DNA of 64,000 nucleotides from Agapetus fuscipes (lineage: Eukaryota > Arthropoda > Insecta > Trichoptera > Glossosomatidae): contig OX637338.1 of NCBI GenBank assembly GCA_951799405.1, positions 5,580,001-5,644,000 on the forward strand, written 5' to 3'. Every line of letters begins with the position of its first letter. Within the stretch, counting starts at the first letter, position 1. Below the pieces are notes generated by a model. The model was not told the DNA's origin. It did not search any database and worked only from the letters and a program-made list of their open reading frames with translations. Of the stretch, positions 43,504 through 54,014 are shown one piece after another. A program made the position numbers and the translations under genes.

Positions 43504-43800
43504 CAGGATACAGTACAGTACAGTACAGAGGTCAGCTTCATACCAACCTATGAGTCGAGGATCTTTCTTGTGTAATTGGCGCTTTTTCCAGAGAAGACCA
43601 ACCTCGCAGAGGGCTCTTGAGGTGTGATTCACACAAAACGGCGCTCACCAAATAAATCATCCAAATTTTTTTTTTCACTTAAGAATTTATATGGCTATTT
43701 CCATACTTGCACGGGTATGCAGGTACACACCGCGGGGAATAAAATTGATTTATTATCGATATATTATATTTTCATTGAAACTGCATAAGCTGGTAGATGA
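43504..43800 (+). repeat. Duplicated 3' segment, unit 2
   Basis: Repeats 41727-41985 but with a SINE-B tail segment (43578-43672) absent from unit 1. Confidence 0.8.
43578..43672 (+). mobile_element. SINE-B tail fragment
   Basis: AATTGGCGCTTTTTCCAGAG, CCAACCTCGCAGAGGGCTCT, TGAGGTGTGATTCACACAAA, GGCGCTCACCAAATAAATCA. The corresponding place in unit 1 has a deletion between TACTTTTTC and AAATAAATCA. Confidence 0.8.
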
Positions 43801-44072
43801 AGTAGTCAATTTGGTCCAGCCACGCCGTCAGATTCGTACAAATTTCGGAGACCGCGCTTTCCGTGTTGCGGGTTCGGTGGAGTGGAACAGACTGCCACCC
43901 GGAGTGAAGAACTCCGAATCTATGGATGTATTTCGCGGAGCACTCAAGACATACCTTTTTAGAAAGTCTTATCCATGATCGGAGAGGGCCCTTGAGGTGT
44001 GACACACACAAAAACGGCGCTCTCTTATCATTTGTAATTTTAAATAAATTAGCCTGATATTATTATTATTAT
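43797..44072 (+). mobile_element. L2a 3' end fragment
   Basis: VVNLVQPRRQIRTNFGDRAF, VEWNRLPPGVKNSES, LKTYLFRKSYP and a stop, then TTGAGGTGTGACACACACAA, GGCGCTCTCTTATCATTTG and an ATT-repeat tail. Nearly the same protein end as 31650-31824. Confidence 0.9.
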
Positions 44073-44074
44073 AC

Positions 44075-44210
44075 AGCCGGACGTTTTTGCAAGATAGTGT
44101 TTTTTGGCATGTCCTGCAGCAGGACAACTCATTTCCGTGAAAATCTCGATTTTTTTTTTCTCGCCAAAACAAAACTTTCTTTACTCCGTACCGGGAGCAA
44201 GAAAGTAAAA
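44075..44210 (-). repeat. G repeat, inverted third fragment
   Basis: On the minus strand: CTTTCTTGCTCCCGGTACGG, TCACGGAAATGAGTTGTCC, TGCTGCAGGACATGCC, AAACACTATCTTGCAAAAAC. It starts directly after the L2a tail. The stem of its first hairpin differs in sequence but still pairs. Confidence 0.82.
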
Positions 44211-44940
44211 ATCAAATCCCAAATTTTCAAGATTTCTGCTTATATGTAATTCGTGTTTGGATTCAGACTTTTGCATGTTTTTTTTAACAGATATCACATA
44301 TACCTAGTGACGCACCTTTGTCTGTATACGCATTGGTCCGCCCGTCCCCAACCTCAAGCCTCCCCCCGCAAAGCGCGATAGGGACAACTGCAGCTTGGAC
44401 CGAAAATACCTATTAAAATTACACAAAATCAACGTTTCGTAATCCCCTGTTCCCTTCTCCAAAACTTGACCGATTTAACTAATTTTTTTCTTTAATAAAT
44501 AAAGATAGACTTTGGCCGTGTTTCTATGTTTTTCTTTTTTTATATAATTTAGTCAATTTTGTTTTCTGGATGTTTAAACACAGCGAAAAATCTGACAAAT
44601 TTTATGGGTTTTTGAATGTTCATATCTCTTTTAATAATTAATTTATGAAAAAAAAGAAAACCGAGGGACATGCCAATAGTAGTCATTGATTTTTGAGACA
44701 AAAATGATTGCTCTACTAACATTATCCAGGGAGAAAACAGGGGACTACGTTTGTATGGCGTAACGGCCCTTTTGTTTCCTCTTAATCTGGATCTTCAGAC
44801 TTTCCTGCAACTTTTTGGGTATGTCATCACAACCATTGTTTTGGTTTATTCGCTGGATGTTACCCAATACCCAGCCAATGCAACCTGCTGACTTTTATTG
44901 ACCGGGTTATATCAACGTCTACAATAATAATATTAAGATG
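44211..44940. other. Unassigned interval
   Basis: Contains GTTTCGTAATCCCCTGTTC and AAAACTTGACCGATTT, which look repeat-like, but no second copy is in the window. Confidence 0.35.
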
Positions 44941-45190
44941 ATTTATTTGGTGAGCGCTGTATTTGTGTGAATCTCACCTCAAGAGCCCTCTGAAAGCTTG
45001 GTCTACGCAATAGAAAGCGCCATAATTATGTCAAGCATGACTTGAGATTAGCTGCTGTAAGGCTCGATGAACCTCTGTAGACCGGTCTTTGATAAAGGTA
45101 TATGAATTTTGCAACCCAGCAAAGAGCATGTTTGAAAATATAAATGGTGTATTTTTTGTGCTGCACCGGGATTCGAATTTAAATCGAATA
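44941..45190 (-). mobile_element. SINE-B copy
   Basis: Tail first: ATTTATTTGGTGAGCGCTGT, AATCTCACCTCAAGAGCCCT, GCAACCCAGCAAAGAGCATG, AAATATAAATGGTGTA, and the start of the head TGCACCGGGATTCGAATT. The L2-shared tail is present. Confidence 0.8.
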
Positions 45191-45239
45191 TCAAGAGACA
45201 TTCACGCGCTTGGTTGTCGCTAGTCAAATTCAATTTTGT

Positions 45240-45362
45240 AAGCAGAACCCAGTTGCTGGAAGACTGGATGAATCTTTGTAACAAAAAAAAATGCTATGCC
45301 GGGACTCAAACCTTTCGTCTTCCGATTATGACTCCATAGCGTTAACTTCTGGCCTGCGACCA
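45240..45362 (-). mobile_element. SINE-B fragment, internally deleted
   Basis: AACCCAGTTGCTGGAAGACT, then ATGCCGGGACTCAAACC, ACTCCATAGCGTTAAC follow part of the body and the head. Two SINE-B copies lie side by side in the same orientation. Confidence 0.6.
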
Positions 45363-45461
45363 GTCGTGTTGCCTTGCTATACACAAGAACTTTATTATTT
45401 AACTAGTAGGTTCCTACATCCATTTTCTTATTATCGTGTAATATTCTTGGCCTTATCTCAT

Positions 45462-45600
45462 ATCTATAATCTAAGTTGCTTACCAATACAAACGTAAATC
45501 GCAGATCTATGTAAAATCATTTTCTACGTTAACCCACAGACACCACAGCCCACAAATGTAGGTATATATAAAAGTAGCACTTACAAAATAAATCACCAGG
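45462..45600 (-). mobile_element. SINE-C fragment, degenerate
   Basis: CTATAATCTAAGTTGCTTAC, then ACCACAGCCCACAAATGT and GCACTTACAAAATAAATC recall the 3' half of the family. Confidence 0.45.
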
Positions 45601-45676
45601 AATTTTAAGCGCCCTTGGAGTGACTACATCACGAAACAGCGCTATAAAGAAATCATCAACTCATCATCATCATCAT
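45601..45676 (+). mobile_element. RTE-type LINE 3' tail with ATC repeats
   Basis: GACTACATCACGAAACAGCG then CTATAAAGAAATCATCAACT and TCATCATCATCATC. The first part equals the end of the RTE remnant at 63945-63978. Confidence 0.65.
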
Positions 45677-47692
45677 GTGGATTGGCTAAGCGTTAATAAA
45701 TTTTGATAATTTTTAAAATACATAATGTAACTTTAAATATTGAATTTATGATACAAACAAAAATCATAAAAATATCACAAACAATTACGTACTTATGAAT
45801 TATATTACTTTGGGAGCAACGAACAGAAGCAAGATTTTTTTCAAACTGAATTTCTAACTGCTTTCTTTATTTCAAAGAAAAAACACGTACCGTTTAATAA
45901 TTTGATCTTATAAAGTTCAATATTTATAAATTAAGTTTTTTCCATGTTGTATTATAAAAAAGGAACATTATCTAGGCAGCTGCAGAAGTTGTAGGATATT
46001 GTTGCTTCCCGTGGTGCGCGGGAGAATCTATGCTCGCAGCGCCATCGCCTAGGTCCGCTCCCCTTCGGCAACCTCCGCCACCTCAGTCGAGCAGTGACTG
46101 CCGCAGAGGGTAGACCTGTACCAAAATTTCATCTCACAAACGCGATCGTACATTTACGAAATCGATGCGAAGTAAATTGCAATGATACAAAAAAAAAACA
46201 TCAACATAAAAATAATTGCCCATCTAGAGCAACAAAAACTACACAGTGATCTAGTAAACAATTTTTCAAATTGAATTTAAAAAAAGTGTTTGTTTTCAAT
46301 TTCGTCAGATTGTTTTGTTTATTTGAGAATTTTCGTGTGAATGTATTGGATTTTAGTGTGTGTTTATAGTTTTGCTTCTTATCTTACACTGCCCCCACTA
46401 AAAGTCAGAGTTCGATTTATTCTGTTGTGAATATTTTACGGTTTCACCCCGTTTTCGGATTGTTCCGCCCCCTTACGGAAAAACGAGAATTTTTTCTCGC
46501 AGTTTTTTTTTTTGCAAAATCCCAACAGTCCAAATTTGCTGTATCAGCTATTACAGATAACTGTATATTCTGTTGAATCATTTTCTTTGTGTTTACAACT
46601 GTGCAAATAAAAAAAAACCTATTTACAATTCAGTGTTTATAGTTGAGTGTCGTAAACCAATTTTCTGTGTGGATATCTTACTAGGAAGACTTGAAAAAAA
46701 CTTTAATATAGTTTTATGAAATTCAAGAATTTCTAATTGGATCCAGCTCGTTGACTGCATCGTGATTTTAAACCAAGGTTTGTTATTGTATTCATTATTA
46801 TTATCATTTTAAGTTACTTACTTTCAAATACGTACTTATGCACTGATAAAAATAGACTACCAACAAAAATATTGCATGCCCTCTTTTATTAATATCGATG
46901 ACTGCCAACAACTTTTCATTTACATAGTTGTAAAATTAAAACATCTTTTAAAATTACTAATATTTATATTTCATTTTTTTGTTTGTTGCTACAACGATGT
47001 AAAACGTTGATAGATATTATATTACGTTCCTATGCATTCTATGTATATCAAAATAATTTTATAATCAATGATTCTGGTTCATTTATTGTCCATAGTTATA
47101 TCGTCAAAAATATAGAATTAAAAAATACATTCTAAAATTTGTTATATATCCTTAACATTATTCTACTACTGAAAAATATCATAATTTGTATAAAAACTAA
47201 GCAAAATAAATCTGGTTTTATTTTAAGTACTCTTCTAATCCAAGTTTTCAAAACCCACATACATTAAACGGCCAGCTCTTGTTTCTAGATTTTTTTAATC
47301 CATAGTTTTGCTTTGTGGTGAAAGCCTCACAAACCCTTGCTCAGTACATATTATCCATCCCGGACGCTGTTTACATCCTCTGGGATATTTTATTGTGGTC
47401 TCTGGTCCCTCCCCTCCCCCCTCTCCCCCCGGCCATCCATCAGGCTTCTTCCAACGTTTTTTTATCACTGAAACGGACCAGCGTTCAGCCCGAGACATTA
47501 AAATTAATTTGCAGGGCTTAGTTACAGTCCCCGTGTACGTACGTATAACAATGAACCCGATAATATGGATGTTTATAATATACCTTCATCATTATAATTT
47601 TATTTATTACAATTTTTTGGATGTTCATCGCAAAGTTTTAAGGCTCCATAAAATGAAGTAATTAAAATGGAAATAAAATTATTCGCAAACGC
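45677..47692. other. Long interval with a GC-rich patch at 45990-46120
   Basis: 45990-46120 is sharply GC-richer (GGTGCGCGGGAGAATC, CGCAGCGCCATCGCC, CCGCAGAGGG) and is followed by AT-rich sequence with GT-rich words. It could be a host 5' exon or promoter, but no clear reading frame or splice site pair can be defended. 47395-47445 is a C-rich patch with open frames on both strands, not recognised. Confidence 0.35.
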
Positions 47693-48008
47693 AACGCAAC
47701 TAAGCGACACATAATGTGTAACTCTTTGCCGCGATATCTCCGAAGGATTTTCACATGTGGCGAGTGGAACGTATTTATTTTTAAAAGTCAATGGGACGGC
47801 CAGCCACTTCACTTGAAATGAGGGTTTCCCAGCTTCCGATGGGGATGGTACTCATTTCTTGGGAAGGCTGAGTAAACCTTGCCGGTATTTTATTTTGAAA
47901 TTTGAAATAAACGCCGAAACGGGAAATCATTTCTAAAACCCACGGTGCGATTCGAACTGGAGCTCTCGGCACTGCATGCAAGCACTCTAGCAACTGAGCT
48001 ATCGTCCA
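47693..48008 (-). mobile_element. SINE-A, complete copy
   Basis: Tail CGCAACTAAGCGACACATAA, body with GGGTTTCCCAGCTTCC and GAAATAAACGCCGAAACGGG, head with GGTGCGATTCGAACTGG, CATGCAAGCACTCTAGCAAC and TGAGCTATCG. Confidence 0.88.
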
Positions 48009-48570
48009 GAGAATTCCTTATTAATAATTTATGTACTTTGAGAAAATTCCTTTTTGTACATCATTAAGAAATGCCTTATTTTTTATTATGTTTGCCTAAT
48101 AAAAACATTGATAATGTACTTAGGTATATGCACTTTCAATGTTCTTAATTAATTATTTTAATAATTATTATTAAGAACATACATGGGGGTCTGCTCATAC
48201 ATGTATTTTATGTACTTTTCTTACAATTGTTAAATATTGGTTAAGTTAAATTGCCTTGTGAAATACAAGCTGTTAATTAACAATAACCTTTACAAAAGTG
48301 GGAAATGAGAAACTCGTTATATTTCACAAAACTCGTAAAACGAAATTCATACCTAATTACTAATTAGTCATACTCGGTAACTTTTTTTTACTGTATAGAA
48401 ATCGAAATTTTAGTAGGTACTTCTCAGGTACCAAGTCTTATGTTGATTACCAAATTAAATGTGTGTGTACTATTCCCGAAAGAGGTGCTTCTCATTAAAT
48501 TTGATATCACGGTAAATCTTTGAACAGAAAATAATTATTTGCACCCTTGGATTCGAATCCAGACCTTCTT
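48009..48570. other. Unassigned AT-rich interval
   Basis: Only the small palindrome above stands out. Confidence 0.4.
48139..48180. repeat. Small AT-rich palindrome
   Basis: ATGTTCTTAATTAATTATT pairs with AATTATTATTAAGAACAT around a short loop. No associated element. Confidence 0.7.
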
Positions 48571-48757
48571 AAATCTAAGTTGCAAAGATTATTAACATTT
48601 AAAATTGATATTAAATATATGCCCACAGACAGACACGTACAAGTTCGCCCTAACAAATGCTGCATTTGTACTATCAAATTATAATCCATACCTGCAAGTT
48701 TTACCGACCTGAAACAGGGGGGACATTGGCAAAGTGAACCATTTTTTACAGTATTGA
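48571..48757 (-). mobile_element. SINE-C copy, left of head-to-head pair
   Basis: AAATCTAAGTTGCAAAGATT, AATTGATATTAAATATATGC, CTGCATTTGTACTATC, CTGAAACAGGGG, CCATTTTTTACAGTATT. Confidence 0.8.
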
Positions 48758-48931
48758 CCGTACAGTATTTTTACAGGAGCTGCAAGGTTTATGTTCATGC
48801 CCAGCTTTTTATTTTTATTTTTTATGCACACATACAGAATGTGTAGGCGCGAACCTAATTGTGCCTGTCTGTGGGCATGCATTTAATATGCGCCTTAAAT
48901 GTTAACGTATCTTTCAAGCTTAGATTATAGT
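48758..48931 (+). mobile_element. SINE-C copy (subfamily 3), right of head-to-head pair
   Basis: TTTTTACAGGAGCTGCAAGG, CACACATACAGAATGTGTAG, GGCGCGAACC, GTGGGCATGCATTTAATATG, CAAGCTTAGATTATAG. It lacks the CACCCCTGTTTCAGG core. Confidence 0.8.
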
Positions 48932-49461
48932 GTTATTCTTTATCAATTAACCAAACATTGATTTTCCTGAAAAGCTGGTAGGTATATAGGAAATTTATTT
49001 TATATTATCTATCATTACCTCAATACGACCGTCTAAATTTATGGCGCTCTGTCAAAGGGAGTACATATTATAATATTATCATAGAATGGACCAGCAACTA
49101 TGTTTCGACAGCTCAAATACCGAACGACAAGCCCATTCAGAGAATTCCTTGGTTAGAAATGTGACATCATCATTGTGAACGACTGTGAATGAGCATACCT
49201 AACGTATTCTATTGTAAAAATCACACGTTTTTTAACTACCGATAATTCAGATGTTATTCTTGTATTTTGAAAGGTGTCACATAAATTTAAAAGTTATATA
49301 ATTTTAATACGTTTCTACAAATTTTATCGCCTTTCATTAATTATTATCAGTGAGCAATGTTGCGACCGTAGTGCTAAATTATCAAAAAAAATTGTAAACA
49401 TGCCAATTATACATAAGTAAATCTAGGTATATATCCAGGCAATCAAATAATGTCCACCCAC
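48932..49461. other. Unassigned AT-rich interval
   Basis: No element recognised. Confidence 0.4.
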
Positions 49462-49680
49462 CACCCATACTGTAAAAAATGGTTCACTTTGCCAATGTCA
49501 CCCCTGTTTCAGGGAAGGTCGGTAAAAGTTGTGGGGCTTATGTTCATTTGAGGTTTGGATTTTATTTGTAAGTACGCATTCAGCATTTGTAAGCGCGAAC
49601 TACACGTGTTGGTTTGTGGGCATACCTACATCTGAGAGCTTTAAATGAATATATCCTTGCAACTAGATTATAGATTATTA
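49462..49680 (+). mobile_element. SINE-C copy (subfamily 2)
   Basis: CACCCATACTGTAAAAAATG, CACCCCTGTTTCAGGGAAGG, TAAGTACGCATTCAGCATTT, ATCTGAGAGCTTTAAATGAA, TTGCAACTAGATTATAGATT. Confidence 0.88.
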
Positions 49681-49684
49681 TAGT

Positions 49685-49745
49685 AACTGTCACATAGGAC
49701 TGTAAATCAAAAGGTGACGGGTTCGAGTTCCAGCAATCACTACTT
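49685..49745 (+). mobile_element. tRNA-like fragment
   Basis: AGGACTGTAAATCAAAAGG then GACGGGTTCGAGTTCCAGC has a B box like that of a tRNA-derived SINE head. No A box or second copy was found. Confidence 0.4.
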
Positions 49746-50442
49746 GCAGTAGACGTACATTTTCCTGTTCAGGCTTTTTTTTATGTTGTATGCTCTTTAG
49801 AGACAATTGAGCTTGCAAAAAACTCTAATGAAAAAATAACTTTCAACCGCTCTTATCGAATATATATTTTGACAATGTTAAAAGTTAAGTTTTGTAAACT
49901 TAAAACAAAAGCACTATTTTTTAAAACTCAGTTTCGGGAGAAGCAGTAACTACCTCTCATCTTCAGGATTAAATAAAACTAGGTTAGTTTTGACTTCATA
50001 CCAATTTTAAAATTCCCAAATAATAACGTACACTTTTTTGTATGTAAATTGATCAGTTTTCAGGTTGAATGGTAATCTGTAAATACGTCAGAAGTAGAAT
50101 GCTGACAGTACAAAAAAAAAACAATTTATTTTTCCACTTGAAAATTTAATGTACCAAAAATATAGCACAAAAAACTGTAGGCCGAGATTTGAATTTTGAT
50201 TCTCCTCACCTACCACGAATTTTTTTTTTATTATTGCTCAATGTATTGAAAAATATTCGGCAAATTTAAACTTCAAAAAATGTATTTATGGGTTTGATTA
50301 CGCGCCGCCGTACTTTGCTTTTATACCCGAAAACTTCCCCAGCCCGCCCGCCATATAATATTGTGTATCCGCGGCTGAAAAAGTTTTTCTTTGTACTTGA
50401 ACATTACAATCTCCCATCCATACTTAAATCTCTGAAATTTCG
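49746..50442. other. Unassigned AT-rich interval
   Basis: No element recognised before foldback 2. Confidence 0.4.
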
Positions 50443-50574
50443 GTTCCATTTTACAGTGACACAGTGACAAAACGACACATGACTTAACTTCGCATGACAA
50501 AACATCACAGGAAAGTACATCGCAATGACAAAGCATCACAAGACAAAACATCGGTGTTATGGCCGAGGGGACAA

Positions 50575-50640
50575 GTGGCTGATCATTTTAGCGTATTTCA
50601 AATATAATAATATTGGTTCAATCCCCGCTTGGGTCATTTG
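50575..50640 (+). mobile_element. tRNA-like stretch in the foldback 2 spacer
   Basis: GGCCGAGGGGACAAGTGGCT and B box TTGGTTCAATCCCCGC. It may be an old SINE head or part of the foldback element. It lacks a foldable acceptor stem that I can identify, so it is not called a tRNA gene. Confidence 0.4.
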
Positions 50641-50847
50641 ACCATAACTTTAATCCTGGTTCAAAATATGTCATTGGGTAATTTTATTTATTCATAATAA
50701 GTTAAAATATACAGAAATGAATTATTAATTGATAATATTATTACCTGTTTCTGGCCAGGTAGAAGAGGTTGGTGAATTGCATTCCTGTCACTTTTCGTAC
50801 TGTCATGTGCCGTTCTGTCATGTGTCGTTCTATCGTGTGTCTATAAT

Positions 50848-51105
50848 CTATAATAATCTATAATCTACGCTGCAAAGATATGTTAACATTTAAGGCTCAT
50901 ATTAAATGCATACCCACAGACATGCACATGTAGGTTCGCGCCTACACATTCTGCATGTGTGCATACAAATAAGCAAAACCTCACATGAACATAAACCTTG
51001 CAACTCCTGCCACCGTTCCCTGAACCGGAGTAGCATTGGCAAAAGTGAACCGATTTTTACAGCACGGGCGGTCAGCCTCATACCAACTTATCAGTCAACG
51101 TTCTA
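50848..51105 (-). mobile_element. SINE-C copy (subfamily 3) in foldback 2 right arm
   Basis: CTATAATCTACGCTGCAAAG, ATGTAGGTTCGCGCCTACAC, CTGCCACCGTTCCCTGAACC, CAGCCTCATACCAACTTATC. Flanks GTTCTATCGTGTGTC and GTTCTATCATATGTC look like a 15-bp duplication with two changes, though arm repeats complicate this. Confidence 0.85.
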
Positions 51106-51530
51106 TCATATGTCGTTATGTCATGTGTCGTTCTGTCATGTGTCTTTATGTCACGTGTCGTTTTGTCATTGTGCCGTTCTAACCTCTCACCGAAGTTTCA
51201 AGACCGCACCGCATTGTTTGGCTTAAAATCAATTTGTCGGTTGTATCTTTTTGATAAGTGATTCAAGTTGAAATGTCGCCTCGGAGAAGTTTGCGATACT
51301 TTGCAAAAACTTGGGCCCGCTCTTACTTGCTAATTTGCGTACATCCCATGTAGACATTTTGCGTAGCTCATAATGTTTCGACGATGTACAATCCCTGGCC
51401 AAATTATCACAAGCTTCTATTTTTTTGCGAAATATTTTGATGCTACAGATGTTTTTTATTATGCGTTTTCAATGTATTGATATATCTATTTTTAGACAAC
51501 CCTGGAATCTTTGAAATCTTTGAATATTTG

Positions 51531-51760
51531 ACCGGTCCGTAGCTCAGTGGTAGCACTGCGGACTCTGAATGGGAAGGTTGTGGGTTACAATCCCAAAAAA
51601 ATACCATATATAAATTCAAAATTTACTCTTCGCTGGGTTGAAAAATTCATTAACCTTTACCAATGACCGGTCACCACAGGTCCATCCAGCCTTACAGCAA
51701 CTGGATCTTGCTTATGTATTGGCGCTTTGTAGCGACGGCCAAGCTCGTACACCTCTGCTG
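51531..51760 (+). mobile_element. SINE-B copy with a different 3' end
   Basis: Head ACCGGTCCGTAGCTCAGTGG with GCGGACTCTGAATGG and a decayed B box GGGTTACAATCCC; body CTTCGCTGGGTTGAAAAATT, GGTCCATCCAGCCTTACAGC. After CCAAGCTCGTACACC it leaves the L2-type tail; the following TGTCATAGACCCCTCG ... AGTCTCTGGCAAAGGAT recalls 11118-11185. Confidence 0.8.
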
Positions 51761-51849
51761 CACTACAACAAATGTCATAGACCCCTCGAGTCTCTAGAAT
51801 CTAGGGAGTCTCTGGCAAAGGATTTAAAAAAAATATATATATAGCAGTT

Positions 51850-51978
51850 GATGTTAAGTCTTGTTTTTGTGGGTATGTTTGCATTCATGGGAAGTGACAA
51901 GATGGAATGTTTTCGCTTACACGTTACTATTAATCCTCAAGGTTACATATTATCTTTGCAACTTAGATTAGATTAGAG
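51850..51978 (+). mobile_element. SINE-C 3' fragment, diverged
   Basis: CGCTTACACGTTACTATTAA, ATTATCTTTGCAACTTAGAT and TAGATTAGAG tail. Confidence 0.5.
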
Positions 51979-52410
51979 ATTAGTTTCGATAAATTCTAGC
52001 TTTATTTTGGTTGCCTTTTGGTTTATCCTCTCTTTACGTCAATTGTGCTTACTTACATAAATGAATTTTACTTACAGCTACAAATAAAGTTTAATTTTTG
52101 ATCTTTTAGTGCTATATAAATTGAAATCGGCAATACTTTATAATACTGAGACTACTCTTTTTAACAAATTGATGCTTTAATTCATGTTTACTTGTAACTT
52201 AATAACTTTTTCCATCAACTACTTTTTATATACAAAAAAAACAAATAACGATGTAACAAAATTCAGGGGATAAAATACGGCTTAAAAAAAAAACAAATAA
52301 ATAAATAAATAATTTCTCTGCCATGACGTCTCAAGCAGTATTTATTCTCTCCAATCTTTACCTAATAATAATAGTAATTAACTAAATTTGTTAACTAAAA
52401 TTAACTGATA
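51979..52410. other. Unassigned AT-rich interval
   Basis: No element recognised; short AAATA repeats at 52295-52312. Confidence 0.4.
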
Positions 52411-52619
52411 GGCTGGTATGAGGCTGACCACCCGTGCTGTAAAAATCGGTTCATTTTTGCCAATGCCACCCCGGTTCAGGAGTTGCAAGGTTTATGTTCA
52501 TGTGAGGTTTTGCTTATTTGTATGCACACATGCAGAATGTGTAGGCGCGAACCTACACGTGCCTGTCTGTGGGCATGCATTTAATGTTGACATATCTTTG
52601 CAGCTTAGATTATAGATTA
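52411..52619 (+). mobile_element. SINE-C copy (subfamily 3)
   Basis: GGTATGAGGCTGACCACCCG, CCAATGCCACCCCGGTTCAG, CACACATGCAGAATGTGTAG, GCGCGAACCTACACGTGCC, TTGCAGCTTAGATTATAGAT. Mirrors 50848-51105 on the other strand. Confidence 0.87.
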
Positions 52620-53012
52620 TATCTACCTTTTTGTGATTTGTATCACTACAAAGGCGCAAACCTGGATTATAAGATGAAGAATGAATTTCAGTAAAATTTG
52701 TGATGCGCCTTATAATATGAAGACATAGTTTATTATTTCATATACATGCTGATAACAAAGCCGCGAAAGTAAACATACTTTAATAATAATAATTCCAACC
52801 ATCCCACTTGGATTTCATTGTAAGTAATCAATTTTAGTATAAACATTAAACATCCCGTTCTGGGAGTTTCGCATTTCTTTGCTCAGCTCTTTGTTGAGCA
52901 TACAAGTGCTTAGGTTCTTATTATATGTTTATAACGAATATTAAATATAGGGCATGTTTATTCTGTAGTTATGCGTAGAAGATTTTTGTAAATTATTAAG
53001 TATGCCTTTCAT
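52620..53012. other. Unassigned interval
   Basis: No element recognised. Confidence 0.4.
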
Positions 53013-53242
53013 TTCCTTGACTTGTACGTTAGTAAGATGCTGACCACCTATACTGTAAAATATGGTTCACTTTGCCAATGCCACCCCTGTTTCAGAGAAG
53101 GTCGACAAAAGTTGCAGGGTTTAAGTTCATTGGCGGTTTGGATTTTTTTTTCATTCAGCATTTGTAAGTGCGAACACATGTCTGTTTATGGGCATGCATT
53201 CGATATGAGTTTTGAATGTTACTATATCTTTGCAACTTAGAT
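53013..53242 (+). mobile_element. SINE-C copy
   Basis: TTCCTTGACTTGTACGTTAG, CTGACCACCTATACTGTAAA, CCACCCCTGTTTCAGAGAAG, CATTCAGCATTTGTAAGTGC, TTGCAACTTAGATTAAC. Confidence 0.85.
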
Positions 53243-53264
53243 TAACTCATTTAAAAAAAATTGG

Positions 53265-53400
53265 CAATCTTTTTTTACCAAAGTGAAATCAGTTTTATTT
53301 TTTAAGTACGCATACAGAATGTTTAAGCACGAACTTACACGTGTTTTCTTATTGGCATGCTTCAAGTGTGAGTCTCAATGCTAATGTATATCTACAAGCA
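53265..53400 (+). mobile_element. SINE-C 3' fragment
   Basis: TAAGTACGCATACAGAATGT, TTAAGCACGAACTTACACGT, TTGGCATGCTTCAAGTGTGA follow the family; the core is missing. Confidence 0.6.
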
Positions 53401-53772
53401 ATCTCTGTACTTAATTATGTGACCACCAGGGAAGTGACGTCAGAGTTATAGTTACATTTTTTCAAAGGGTGTTACAAATGCAACAAAGAATTTGTACACC
53501 AATAGAAAACTGCTTTTGACTGCGGTGCTATAAGCTACCAATTTGTATTTCATAATCACGGCTTTGTTGGCTGATTGACTCATTGTGTATCGAAAATTAA
53601 CTCCAGCATTTCGTCTTATCGTGCAGTTGCACAATCCACAAACAAACCGCTTCTAACGCATACATACCTACGCACAATATCCGACTGTTGTAAATGTGAG
53701 ACGTATAGAAGCAAAGGCGTCTAATCTAGTATTGTTGTGTAAAGAAATTTAAAAAAAAACGCTGCTCTATAT
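53401..53772. other. Unassigned interval
   Basis: The 60-codon minus-strand frame at 53452-53634 is not recognised. Confidence 0.35.
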
Positions 53773-54014
53773 GCCACTAAGCTACACATATTGTGTAACT
53801 TCTTGCCTTATTTATTTTACAAGTAAGGGGGCCGGCCTTACGCCAACTACTTCAGTTGAAGTGAGCGTTGCTTGTGAAGGCTGAATAAGCCTTGCCCGTA
53901 TTTTATTTTGGGGTTTGAAATAAACATCGAAACGGGAAAACATTTATGATACCCTCAGTGGGATTCGAACCCGAGCTCTCGGCATGTAATGCAAGCACTC
54001 TACCAACTGAGATA
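53773..54014 (-). mobile_element. SINE-A copy with internal deletions
   Basis: CACTAAGCTACACATATTGT, GGGGGCCGGCCTTACGCCAA, GAAATAAACATCGAAACGGG, then the head GTGGGATTCGAACCCGAGCT, GCAAGCACTCTACCAACTGA with intact boxes. Deletions remove the CATGTGG block and the CTGGGAAACC block. Confidence 0.87.

Larger units (their letters stand above)
50443..51191. mobile_element. Foldback element 2
   Basis: Left arm ACAGTGACACAGTGACAAAA, CGACACATGACTTAACTT, GACAAAACATCACAGG; right arm GTCGTTCTGTCATGTGTC units ending TGCCGTTCTAACCTCTCACC. Flanks GAAATTTCG (50434-50442) and GAAGTTTCA (51192-51200) fit a decayed 9-bp duplication. The spacer holds a tRNA-like stretch (50575-50640), and the right arm is split by a SINE-C. 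Confidence 0.75.

Noticed and set aside
44211..44940. A new repeat family around GTTTCGTAATCCCCTGTTC
   Set aside because: Looks repeat-like from general impression, but only one copy is in the window, so it cannot be supported here.
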